The notes under the pieces: model-generated
Database searches by the model: none
Told to the model about the DNA's origin: nothing
Seen by the model: the letters and a program-made list of their open reading frames with translations, nothing else
Position numbers and translations under genes: made by a program
DNA from: Hysterangium stoloniferum
Taxonomy: Eukaryota; Basidiomycota; Agaricomycetes; Hysterangiales; Hysterangiaceae
Reading direction: 5' to 3'
Length of the DNA stretch: 64,000 bases
NCBI GenBank assembly: GCA_015178975.1
Contig: WHVD01000011.1
Coordinates: 1,364,001 to 1,428,000 of the forward strand
Shown here: positions 11,576 to 21,984 of the stretch, in pieces
Layout of the letters: every line of letters begins with the position of its first letter
Numbering within the stretch: the stretch's first letter is position 1

Positions 11576-13077
11576 TGTGAAGTTCCATTCCCAGAGACTC
11601 CATGGAGTATTTCCCGGAAATCATATCAAGTTCCAAACCATTTTCTGGACCATTATCAAAATCTGGAATCCACTGGAACCCAACCTTCATCCCTCAAGTA
11701 CCCTTCAATCCAAATCCTGTTCTGGTATTCTGCCCTCAACTAGACACCTCCTGTTATGACTCGGAACCCATTGGACTCTGCCCTTTGACAGTTGAGTTCT
11801 CCACATGTCCCTAGTCATTTTCTGGCCCAAACTTCCAGTCAGACTCCTGGTGTTTATTCTAGATACTTTGATCTGTGGCCCAACCTTCTGTTATAACCCA
11901 TTCCTGGATACTTTGATTCTCCATAACTTTCCATAACTTTCTGACCCAACTTCTGACCATCAAACATTTCTAGTTCCCAGATTTCCAAACCTCATCCTTG
12001 TTCTGTATTTGGTAACTGACAAGTTAACAGTTATTCATTTGCTTGTTTATTGTTTCTTGTACTTATTCCCTGATCTGTCCCCATCCTTGTTTCCTCATTT
12101 ATCTGACTTGTTATTGTATGATTAGTTTGGAAACATTTCCAAATAGGTCTTATTATACTTTTAGATTTGTAATACAATTATTGGAACATCTATGTATATA
12201 GTCTTCCATAGTCATATACTTACTTTTTAGTTTTAATCTCAAATTAGTTTGTATCTCTTCTGTCTTTCTGTATGCTCAATCTTCAGAACTCTCTGGACTC
12301 CGGATATCCAGAACTCCTGGAACTTCCGAGTATCCATAAACTCTCCAGCATATATCCATCCTCTGAAATATGGATATCTGAGTGAGTGCATGAGGGTGCA
12401 GCACATAAGCTGAAGCCAAGTCCATCTGTACTCTGGTGTTATGACCATGGTCACAACCTGATGGTCCCCGAGATTATCGCCACCTATCGATGATTCAAGT
12501 CATCATTCAAGTCATCACATCGGAAACTGTCAGTCTCCTGATGCTGATGTATGCTTTTGCAGTGATCAAACTCTGTTTACACCCCTGTCAAAATATACTC
12601 GTACTATCTGGTTAAACTCTGATACGTCCCTTTTATTATGATGATCTGTTCTACTCTGTTTCACATATATCTATATATACTTGTAACCCTCGGACTATTT
12701 CCTTTTCTCATAATCCCGCTCTCGGTTATTTCACGGCCTCCGAACTAATTGTAACCTTCCCATTCCTAGTCAAGCTTATTTGTCAATACTGCTTTCCACT
12801 CTTCTCCTAGTTAGTATTTTCTAGATGCCAAATATTTGTATATGAACCCGCTGTAGTTATAGTTACTAGGCAATCAGAATATCGACTCAGAATACCCTCT
12901 CACACCTCTAGAAGTCTCATACTAAGTATCCCACTATCCACCTTCATGTGCACTTGCCACTCTCAGTTCCTAACCCCTTGGCCCAACACTCGACTTATCC
13001 TTCATTTCCGATTGGTAACTCACTGAGAGGTACTCAATAGGACTAGTCTTCACCCGTCCAAAATTTAAGGACACCTG

Positions 13078-13507
13078 TGTCACAACCATCACATGTCACA
13101 TATTGTCACATACATTCAAAGGTAACTTTCGACAACTCTTCAACCTACCGAATTCAACTTGACAAAACTGAACATTATTCGACACCATCGAATCTCTTTC
13201 AACATGTCTCATTTCGACATCATATATGATTTCATAATTAGTTCATAACATAGTCATAACGATACGATGAAAAGCATAAAAGGGCTATGAAAGGAGCGAG
13301 GGAAGTCAGTTGAAATATCTGTATATTAGTGATATTAGTAATCTATCTTGTCGTAACTTCTTTGACAAATACTTCTGTGAGTTCTTGCGACTGGTAATAG
13401 CCTCTTACTTCATTGACAGGGCGAATATATACTTCGTCGAACGAGGCTTTTGAGTTCGATTAGTAGAATATTATTCAACTTTATCGAAGAATAATCGATT
13501 CGTGACA
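13078..13507 (+). repeat. 5' LTR of the chromovirus
   Basis: This is 430 bp, beginning TGTCACAACC and ending TTCGTGACA. A TATA-like CATAAAAGGG lies in the middle (around 13,275). It is the same family as the reverse LTR at 7216-9272. Confidence 0.92.
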
Positions 13508-13531
13508 GTATATTTCGACTATCAACTGTTG

Positions 13532-14830
13532 ATGAAGCCCAGGACACGATCCGAGACTACCAAAGCATCAAGTTCCACAGCACTTCAATCTGTGGCTCCC
13601 ACTCCTTCACCAAGAGTTATTCAGCCATCATGAATTCCAGTTTCTCCTTTAACCAAAACTAGAAGAACTGCGATGTCTTCAACCTGAGAACCTGAAGAAG
13701 TTCGAGAAGAGCCGATCTTGCCAATTCAAGAATCCAAATCTCCTTTAATGCCTTTGCCCAAATCTCCACGTCCCAAACCTGTTACGTCTGAAGATGAAAC
13801 AATGTTTCGACATTTCGGAGATGCACTCAGAAAAGTATTGAAGGACCAGATATCTTCGAAGAAGCCTGAAATCACAGTGAATAAGCCCGAAGAGTTTACT
13901 GGAGAAGAACCTTCGATGTTGAAGAATTTTATCGCTCAATGCGAAATGGTCTTTCGATCTCGACCAAAATCGTTCGAATCCGATCAATCGAAAAAATTAC
14001 AATGGTAACTTTGTATTTCTGGAAAACAGCTCAAGAGTGGTGGCAACCTTTTTTATTAAATCCCCCAATTCCTCTGCCATCTTTCCTTGTGGATTATCTC
14101 GATTTTCTAGATGAATTATATGCTCAGTTTGGAGAAATCAATGCAGAAGGAGAAGCCAAAGAAAAACTCGATAATCTTTGAATGAAAGCTCATCATCATG
14201 TTGCGAAGTATTCGATTCAATTTACAAGTCTCGCTGCTCAAACTCGATATGACGAATTCGCTTTATGACACCAATTTTATAAAGGACTTCCGAATCGAAT
14301 TAAGGATGAAATAGTGAAGCTTCAAGTTCAGCCTGAAAGTTTTGCTGAACTGCAAACAGCAGCCCTTCAACTCGATTCTTACTATTGGATGCGAGAGAAT
14401 GAACGACAACGTGAAACAGAATCAAGTTCGACTTCATGAAGATTTGAAAGAAGACAATCGATGACACCTACGACTTATCCTTCGACATCACGAACACCTT
14501 CGACGTCAAAACTGACAACTTCAACTTCAAGAACATTTAGGCCTTTGACTCAAGTGAAAGCGGCTTCGACAATTTTAGGACCTGATGGACAATTATTTCC
14601 TGCCAAACGAGACAGAAGATTTAAAGAAGGGTTATGTATATTATGTGGGGAGAAAGGTCATTCGGTGAGGGATTGACTGAAAAGAAAAACTCATCAAATT
14701 GCAAAAGGACGAATCATTGAAGTCCAAGATTCAACAACTCAATCCGACCAGTTGAATCAAACATCGAATGTTAAATCGGAAAATTGAAAAGGGATACTCT
14801 TCAGGCATGTGAAGAGTATCGAAGAAGACT
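13532..14830 (+). mobile_element. Chromovirus gag region (fossil)
   Basis: This is the capsid/nucleocapsid part. A Pro/Ser/Thr-rich start (from 13,532) is followed by the capsid-like core around 13,860-14,400. A single CCHC zinc knuckle of the form CILCGEKGHSVRD lies at about 14,635-14,676. It is part of the broken element. Confidence 0.75.
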
Positions 14831-14869
14831 CGATCACGCTGAAAAAGATTCCTGTGTAATATTATGAGC

Positions 14870-17800
14870 GGTAACAATTTCTGATTCTTTAATTATTGAA
14901 CTTAAATTGAAAGAAATTCCAAAAATGAAAGCATTAATTGATTCAGGATCTAGTCATCTTTTTATGGACAAAACGTTTGCACAACAAAATAATCTATCTT
15001 TCAACCAATTGAAAAATCCGTTATCATTAAAATTAATTGACAGATCAACTCCGACATCAGGACAAATTACATATACGACTACATTACAAGTTTATTTTCC
15101 ATCTGGGCAAATTCAAGAATTACAATTCTTTCTAACCAATCTCGACTCGTCTTGTCAAGTGGTATTAGGACTCAACTGGCTGAAGCAATACAATCCTGTG
15201 ATTGACTGGCGATCTGGCCGTATATCGTTCGAACCTACTTCGACACCTTCGACAAATCCGAATCCAATTCAACCATCAATCGAAATGTTATCAGAAGAGA
15301 AGCATGCTTCGACCTCGGCGAGTCATTCATCAACATCTGAGAAAATCCATGAAGAATCGAAATCCGAGACTGTCAATCCGAATATCAACATAGTCAATCA
15401 GAAAACTTTCTTACGAGCTGCAAAAGCAAAAGACTCTCAAACCTTTGTAGTCTTTATTCACGATGAATCTTTCAAGACTTGTAAGACCTCTGATGCAAAA
15501 ACTACGACTTCAACTTTATTCGACATACTGAACGTTCTGACCAAATATTCCGACTTCTCAGACATTTTTGACAAAAAAGAAGCTGAAGCTTTATTTCAAC
15601 ATCAAAGTTATGATCACGCTATCCCATTCGAAGAAGGAACTATTCCACCTATGGGTCTGATCTATTCGTTATCCGAGACAGAACAAGTGCTACGAGAATA
15701 TCTTCAAGAGAACCTGTCGAAGAAGTTTATTCGATCGTCACAATCTCCTGCCAGCGCACCGATTTTATTCATTAAGAAAAAAGATGGAAGCCTACGACTT
15801 TGCGTCAACTATTGAGGACTTAATAAAATTACATGGAAAAACCGATATCCACTTCCTTTAATTCCTGATCTTTTAGATCGACTTCAAACGGCGAAATATT
15901 TTATGAAAATCGATCTCCGAGGTGCCTATAATTTAGTTAGGATTGCTCCAGGAGATGAGTGGAAAACAGCCTTTCGGACTCAATATGGATCTTTTGAATA
16001 TTTGGTTATACCTTTTGGATTATGCAATGCTCCGGCAACCTTTCAACAATTAATGAATGAAATATTTTCAGATTTACTTGATATTTGGGTAATTATCTAT
16101 CTCGACGACATACTAATATTTTCCGACAATCTCAAAGAACATTTACGACAAGTTCGAGAAGTTCTTTGATGGCTTCGACAAAATCGATTATTTGCAAAAC
16201 CCGAAAAATGTGAATTTCACAAAACCAGTGTCAAGTTTCTAGGATATGTTATTTCTCCTCAAGGCGTATATATGGATGAAGAAAAATTCAAAGTTATTCA
16301 AGACTGGCCCGAACCACAAAAAGTCTGCGACATTCAATCATTTTTAGGATTTGCGAATTTCTATTGAAGATTTATTCCAAGTTATTCTGAAATCGTTTTA
16401 CCGTTGACTCAACTTACTCAAAAGAAAGTTCAATGGCATTTCGACGAAAAATGTCGACATGCATTTAACTATTTGAAAAAAGAATTTACTACAGCTCTAA
16501 TTTTAATTCATTGGAATCCAGACTATAAACCTATACTCGAAACTGATGCTTCTGATCATGCTATAGCTTCAATATTTTCTATGCAGACTTCCAATAATGA
16601 AATTCATCCAGTCGCTTATCATTCAAGAACTCTTTCGACCTCTGAAATTAACTACGACACTTACGATAAAGAATTATTGGCAATATTCAAATCTTTCAAA
16701 ATTTGGCAACATTATTTCGAAGGAACAAAAGAACCAATTGAAGTTTTAACGGATCACAAGAATCTCGAATATTTTGCGACAACTCAAATTTTGTCTTGAC
16801 AACAAGCTCGATGGGCAGAATATTTATCGACCTTTAATTTGATTATTCGATTTTGACCAGGAAAACTAAATTTGAAAACAGATGTTCTTTCAAAAAGAAA
16901 TGACATTTATCCGAATGAACCCGACTACTCGAAAAAGAATCTGACTAATCTTCAACCGGTATTTACAAATGAGCAAATTCAAGCTTCCTTACATGCAACA
17001 TATTATCTTCCAATAGTGAGAAAAGCAACACTCATTATGGATACAGATCAACTATTGAAAGATATATTCAAAGCTCAAAAAGAAGATTAATTTACTCTCG
17101 ACAAAATTCAACAAAGTTCTGACGGTACCGAAGAAGATTGGCAAAAGAACGAACAAGACTTTTTATGTTTTCGAAACAGAATTTACGTTCCCAATTACCA
17201 AACTCTCTGACTTTGAATTCTTCAATCATGACACAATCATATTACTGCAGGCCATTTTGGTCAAACGAAAATATATTGAACAATATATCGAGATTTCTTT
17301 TGGCCACAACTCTGACAAGATATTCAAAATTTTATTCGATCATGTGTAACGTGTACAAAATTGAAAACTCCACGACACCAACCTGTTGGATTACTTAAGC
17401 AACTTCCGATTCCTCTTCGACCATGGCATTCGATCTCGATGGACTTTATTGAACAATTACCAACCTCGAATGGTTACAACTCAATACTTGTAATCGTCGA
17501 TCGACTTTTGAAACAAGCAATATTCATTCCAACTTATACTACAATCAACGCTCCCGAACTCACTCGACTTTTTGTATTACATGTCTTTTCAAACATGGAG
17601 TCCCAAGTCATGTAACTTCCTATCGAGGATCCAAATTTGTATTGCATTTCTTTCAATCTCTCGGAACAGCACTCGACATGAAATTACATTTCACTTCAGG
17701 ATATCATCCTGAAGGTGATGGACAAACCAAACGAGTTAATCAAACCCTCGAACAATATTTACAAATATATTCCAATTATCAACAAGACAATTGGGCTGAA

Positions 17801-18508
17801 TTACTTCCTTTAGCCGAATTCACTTACAACAATGTACCTTCCGAAACAACTGGTGAAACGCCATTTTTTGCTAATAAAGGTTATCATCCATTGTTAGAAA
17901 TTCACCCTGAAAAAGATCTAGCTTCTGCTCTAGCTTGCGATTATATGACAGATCTCAAAGCTCTACATAAACATCTCAAATAAAATATCCAGAAAGTGCA
18001 AATACGTTATCAAAAATATTCCGACATACATCGAAAAGAGTCTTTCGACTTTCCAATCCATTCTCAAGTCTTTGTATGATCCGACTTTATTCAAACAACT
18101 CGACCATCAAAAAAATTATCGGAAAAATTATTAGGCCCCTTCAAAATCATTGCTCGACCAGGATCTCATTCATATACATTAAAACTCCCCAATCATCTCA
18201 AAGGAATTCATCCCATCTTTCATGTCTCAATGTTAGAACCATTTTATCCCAATACTTTCCCAAATCGAAAACAACCTCCTCCTCCTCCTCCAATTTATGT
18301 TGAAGAAGAACCCGAATATGAAATTCGAGAAATTTTGGATTCAAAATTCGATAAAAGATATAAAGATTCATTACGATATTTAGTTGCTTGGTTAGGTTAT
18401 GAAGGAACAGATGAAGAAACTTTGTGGTTAGGATCTCAAGATCTTGAACATGCTTTCGACCTTATCGAAGAATTTCATCAAAAATATCCAAATCTTCCAC
18501 GACATTAA
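14870..18508 (+). mobile_element. Chromovirus pol region with C-terminal chromodomain (fossil)
   Basis: Visible landmarks in order are these: the protease active site ALIDSGSSHLF (about 14,930), and reverse transcriptase with [13 protein letters not shown] (15,905) and YLDDILIF (16,100). RNase H shows LETDASDHAIASI (16,540) and YDKELLAI. The integrase core has ISMDFIEQLP (17,435) and SGYHPEGDGQTKRVNQ (17,700). A chromodomain (about 18,310-18,505) carries the EILDSKF and YLVAWLGYEGTDEETLW motifs. The C-terminal chromodomain places it among the chromoviruses, which use it to target chromatin. The region is broken. Confidence 0.9.
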
Positions 18509-18612
18509 AATTTTCATTCAACTATCTTTCGACACTTATTTTGACATCTATTTGACAAAATCGAAAAACATATCACAACGCAAAAACATCAATTATATCA
18601 AAATTTAAAAGT

Positions 18613-19491
18613 AACTATAAATCCTCAATTCCTTCCTCTCTCAATTCCGCCATCTTATCAAACCATGCCCCCCTAAATCTCCCACTATTAACGCTAATGT
18701 CAGTCTCCTCACTAAAATCACCACTTTCAACCAATTTCTTCGACAAAACCGAAAAATCCTTTCTGAACGCTTTGACCTCACCGATTAAATCTTCCATGGT
18801 TTCCTCTAATTTCAACATCCTTTCACCAATCGATTTTATTTCCTTTTCCAACTGGTTATCCGACCGATGTTCCAACCTTCTCAACCGTCTAGAAAAATTC
18901 AACATTCTTGACATAATGTTGCAATGGACATTCTTGACATAATGTTGCGATGGACATTCTTCCTTTGGCCAAGTTTGTGAATCCCAGCACTACCATCTTC
19001 GCTTTCATTTCCCGATTCTTCGATCACGTTTTGACTCTTTTTTTGATTTCAATGTGGTTTTCCGGCTGGCCTATTCACGGTCCAGTAACATGCCTGATGC
19101 AACCGATTGCACCGATTGCAATTCAACGATGCGTTAGTTTTCTTGCACATGAAATTCATGTTAAAACACATTGTGCAACTGGAAAAAACAAATTAACAAA
19201 ATTTGACAAAAATTTGACAAAAACGAAAAATTACGAATTTTCTGATTTTGCTTCAAATTCCCATTGCATCCCAATTCCCTTACGAGTTGCCTTATTGAAC
19301 GGTTCTTCGCAGTCTTCTATCCGCTTTTTGGGAATTTCTTCTAAAAAATAAAAAATAAAAAATAACTAATCAACTAATTTTAAAGAAATCCCAGAAATTG
19401 ACTTACCAACTGCATCAACAACCACATCTCTATCCTCAAAACCCAAAAACTCAGATCCTAATTCAAGTTGATCGACTTCTATATCAGACAT
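18613..19491 (-). other. Antisense accessory gene of the chromovirus, copy 2
   Basis: This lies on the strand opposite to gag-pol, starting at ATG 19,491. Segment one runs to 19,407 with a GTAAGT donor. Segment two is 19,340-19,235. Segment three starts at 19,178 after a TTTTCCAG acceptor. The introns are 66 and 56 nt, and the exon phases match those of the copy at 9351 exactly. Segment three encodes CTMC, a third Cys six residues later, then CNRC and a last Cys: CX2CX6CX8CX2CX6C, the spacing of a fungal Zn2Cys6 cluster. A 99-codon charged, coiled-coil-like stretch (18,914-18,615) follows in another frame, possibly after a further intron or as a separate product. I cannot name the family. Confidence 0.58.
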
Positions 19492-19571
19492 TGATTGAGG
19501 AACATGAAAATAGACGATGAAAAAACTTTTCAAACTCCGACCTCATGGGCTCGGTCACAAAGGGAGGATAC

Positions 19572-20008
19572 TGTCACAACCGTCACATGTCACATTTTGT
19601 CACAAACATTCAAAGGTAACTTTCGACAACTCTTCGACCTATCAAATTCAACTCAACAAAACCGAACATTATTCAACACCATCGACCATCAAATCTCTTT
19701 CGACATGTCTCATTTCAACGTCATATATGATTTCATAATTAGTTCATAACATAGTCATAACGATACGACGAAAAGCATAAAAGGGCTACAAAAGGAGCAA
19801 GGGAAGTCAGTTGAAATATTTGTATATTAGTGATATTAGTAATCTATCTTGTCGTAACTTCTTCGACAAATACTTCTGTGAGTTCTCATGACTGGTAATA
19901 GCCTCTTACTTCATCGACAGGGCGAATATATACTTCGTTGAACGAGGCTTTCGAGTTCGATTAGTAGAATATTATTCAACTTTATTAAAGAATAATTGAT
20001 TCATGACA
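19572..20008 (+). repeat. 3' LTR of the chromovirus
   Basis: This is 437 bp, preceded by the purine tract AAAGGGAGGATA. It matches the 5' LTR along its whole length apart from a 7-base length difference and about thirty substitutions. Confidence 0.92.
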
Positions 20009-20246
20009 ACCTGATGGATAATTGCGAGGGTGCAGCACATAAGCTGAAGCCAAGTCCTTCCGATCAGTCCTTGTTAGCCTACTGACATCAGTCAGTTTTC
20101 AGTTCTTAACATCTGGTAATATTCCAATACTCCTGAACTAATTCCTGGAAACTCCCAGACTAATTCTCTGAAACTCTCTGGACATATTTCTGGGGAAGTG
20201 TCTGGAATATCCACTGGAAAATCTGCCTGAGATCCGGAACTTAACA

Positions 20247-20457
20247 GTGGGCCAAAATTAAGACAAAGTTCTGTGACAAAATATGAGTAATTGCTCAGCC
20301 AACTGGGTTCATAATTGTCAAGATTGTTTAGTACAGGTTCAAACCAATTCATGTAAAGTGGAGCTTCATATTGAGGACTGTCCCAAGAGATTTGAAGAAG
20401 TGTGAGACAAATTCAGTGCACTTATTGGAAGTAATTTGAGATGGTTTAGAGAAAGAT
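20247..20457 (-). mobile_element. Gypsy gag remnant, right part
   Basis: Reverse-strand reading shows NWFEPVLNNLDNYEPSWLSN and SYFVTELCLNFGP, the same gag family as 40,531-40,818. It is the continuation of 11,520-11,575 after the nested LTRs. It is broken, and cut again at 20,458 by a family A LTR. Confidence 0.7.
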
Positions 20458-20510
20458 TGTTAAGAGCAGAAACTGACGGATGTCGGCAGACCGACGGGGA
20501 CCGAACGGAA

Positions 20511-20542
20511 GGACTTGGCTTCAGCTTATGTGCTGCACCCTC
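20511..20542 (-). promoter_or_regulatory. Conserved TATA-like LTR box (family A, reverse)
   Basis: The inverse of the box at 7080-7111, reading GCACATAAGCTGAAGCCAAG on the minus strand, at the same distance from the LTR end. Confidence 0.5.
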
Positions 20543-20674
20543 GCAAGTTACCGTCAGGTGTCCTTAAATTTCGGGCAGGCGAAAACTAGTCCTGTCAAGT
20601 AAACCTCTCGGTAAACTACCGATCGGAAACCGAAGGATAAATTGAGGGTTGGGTTGAGGGGTCGGAGACCAAGA

Positions 20675-20790
20675 GTCGGAGACTGAGACAGTCGGAGACT
20701 GAGACAGTCGGAGACTGAGACAGTCGGAGACTGAGACAGTCGGAGACTGAGACAGTCGGAGACTGAGACAGTCGGAGACTGAGAGTTGGA
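20675..20790. repeat. 16-bp tandem array inside a solo LTR
   Basis: Seven copies of GTCGGAGACTGAGACA stand head to tail (starts at 20,675, 20,691, 20,707, 20,723, 20,739, 20,755 and 20,771). Degenerate copies follow to about 20,825. A second short array of CTAAGTCGAT units lies at about 20,930-20,965. Neither is present in the other family A copies here. Confidence 0.9.
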
Positions 20791-21420
20791 GACTGAGAGT
20801 GTCGGGGACTGAGAGTCGGAGATTAGAGGTTGAAGTCGTAAATGTAGGTTGAATCGTAAATCGGATGGAGTCGGAATGTGGTGGTCGTGAATAGATAATG
20901 GAGTCGGAAATTAGAGGGTATCTAAGTCGATCTAAGTCGATCTAAGTCGATATTCTAAGTCGATATTCTGATTGTCTAGTAGTTACATTACAGCGGGTTT
21001 ATATATGGGTTATCGGCGTCTAGAAACTACTAACTAAGGGAAGAGCGGAAAACGGCATTGACAAATAAGCTTGACTAGGAACCGGAAAGTTACGATAAGA
21101 TCGGAAGCCGAGGTTTAGCCGAGAGCGGAATTACGAGAAAAGGGAATAGTCCACGGGCTACAGGTATATATGGGCATATGTGAAACATAGAGTAAAACGG
21201 ATCATCATAATGAAAGGGGACGTATCAAAGCATAACCAGATGGTAGAGTATATTTTGACAGGGGCGTAAACGAGGTTTGATCGCCATGAAGGTATACGTC
21301 AGTGTCGGTGTTCCGAAGGTTGCCGAAATGATGACTTGATCAATAACTTCGAACATTGATAGACTGTAGTATTCTCGGAGACCATCGGGTTGCGACATGG
21401 GTTACGACACGGTCGTAACA

Positions 21421-21960
21421 AAGATAATAAAAAAATAGGATACAAGACAAACATAAATGATAAATGTTCTGAGGTGCAAATGATGTGGTAAAGTGACACA
21501 AAGGATACTGAAATGCTATTGGAATAGAAACAGGACAGAGTGACTAAAAAGGAAATCACTAAGTGGATGTGTTGTTGGGATACTGTTGTCAGAGATGCTG
21601 GAGGACAGTATGGGTTGGAAACAAACATGGAGGCCCAAAAGACATGGTTCCTAACATTCTCAATAGACTTGTACATTATCTGTTGTAAAATTATATATTT
21701 TGCCTTGTTGTGTTCTTCTTTCTGGTCAACTTATGATGTTACCCATGCCCATTAGCTAATGAAGTACATGCTGGGCCAAATGACATGTTTGTAGCAGCCC
21801 CAGCCTCCCAGTAGGTATTGGTTCTTACCATCTAATTCAGAATTACAATCTGAAAATGTTGACACTCAATCTAGAAAAAACTAATCTTGTGAATTTTATT
21901 TTACTTTTAATTATACACGGAACTCGTTGCTGAAGAGTATCATCCCATCATTTATGACCG
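21421..21960. other. Unassigned boundary stretch
   Basis: I recognise no gene. This is where the left repeat block ends and unique DNA begins. Confidence 0.3.
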
Positions 21961-21968
21961 CTGATGTA

Positions 21969-21984
21969 TTAACCCTAACCCTAA
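21969..21984. repeat. Short interstitial telomere-like motif
   Basis: The sequence AACCCTAACCCTAA gives a little over two units of the fungal telomere repeat. It is short enough to be chance, but it sits at the border between repeat block and unique DNA. Confidence 0.3.

Larger units (their letters stand above)
13078..20008 (+). mobile_element. Chromovirus (Ty3/gypsy with chromodomain), both LTRs
   Basis: A 6.93-kb element with two LTRs lies between perfect ACCTG target duplications (13,073-13,077 and 20,009-20,013). The order is LTR, gag, protease, reverse transcriptase, RNase H, integrase, chromodomain, a roughly 1-kb 3' segment with an antisense gene, a purine-rich tract, LTR. The two LTRs differ at about thirty positions in 430 by my count. 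Nearly all are transitions and many sit at CpG, so the insertion is not recent and the DNA was probably methylated. The structure is whole, but the coding part is broken, with roughly a dozen breaks. Confidence 0.93.
12437..20111 (+). mobile_element. Solo LTR, family A, split by the chromovirus
   Basis: It starts TGTTATGACC and ends TTCTTAACA, and is flanked by TCTGG on both sides (12,432-12,436 and 20,112-20,116), a perfect target duplication. Its own parts are 12,437-13,077 and 20,009-20,111. Compared with the copy at 6445 it has lost many CpG sites, so it is older. Confidence 0.88.
11576..20246 (+). mobile_element. LTR, family F, carrying nested insertions
   Basis: The LTR runs from TGTGAAGTTCC to GGAACTTAACA. 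About 1.0 kb is its own sequence (11,576-12,436 and 20,112-20,246); the rest is a later family A LTR with a chromovirus inside. The flanks read TTGGG and GTGGG, a 4-of-5 target duplication, and the interrupted gag sequence is continuous across it. The second half resembles the shorter F copy at 38,282-38,825. The left boundary is less certain than the right. Confidence 0.65.
20458..21420 (-). mobile_element. Solo LTR, family A (reverse), enlarged by a tandem array
   Basis: It runs from TGTTAAGAGC to GGTCGTAACA, the inverted ends of family A, between perfect AAGAT target duplications (20,453-20,457 and 21,421-21,425). At 963 bp it is about 240 bp longer than the 720-bp copy because of internal tandem repeats. 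CpG content is high, so it looks comparatively young. Confidence 0.9.

Noticed and set aside
11752-11900. TGTTATGACTCGG and TGTTATAACCC as starts of further LTRs inside the family F copy
   Set aside because: Neither has a matching target duplication at 20,247, while the boundary at 11,576 does so at four of five bases and restores the gag sequence.
18950-19351. 133-codon open frame on the plus strand at the 3' end of the chromovirus
   Set aside because: It is the opposite-strand shadow of the cysteine-motif gene. It has no domain, and the other copy does not keep it open.
20675-20790. Regular short repeats resembling a CRISPR array
   Set aside because: There are no spacers; it is a head-to-tail 16-bp tandem array inside an LTR of a eukaryotic genome.
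1-21420. Capsid- or envelope-bearing large elements (Polinton-like)
   Set aside because: No protein-primed polymerase, packaging ATPase, capsid or envelope motif was seen in any frame; all large elements here are LTR retrotransposons.
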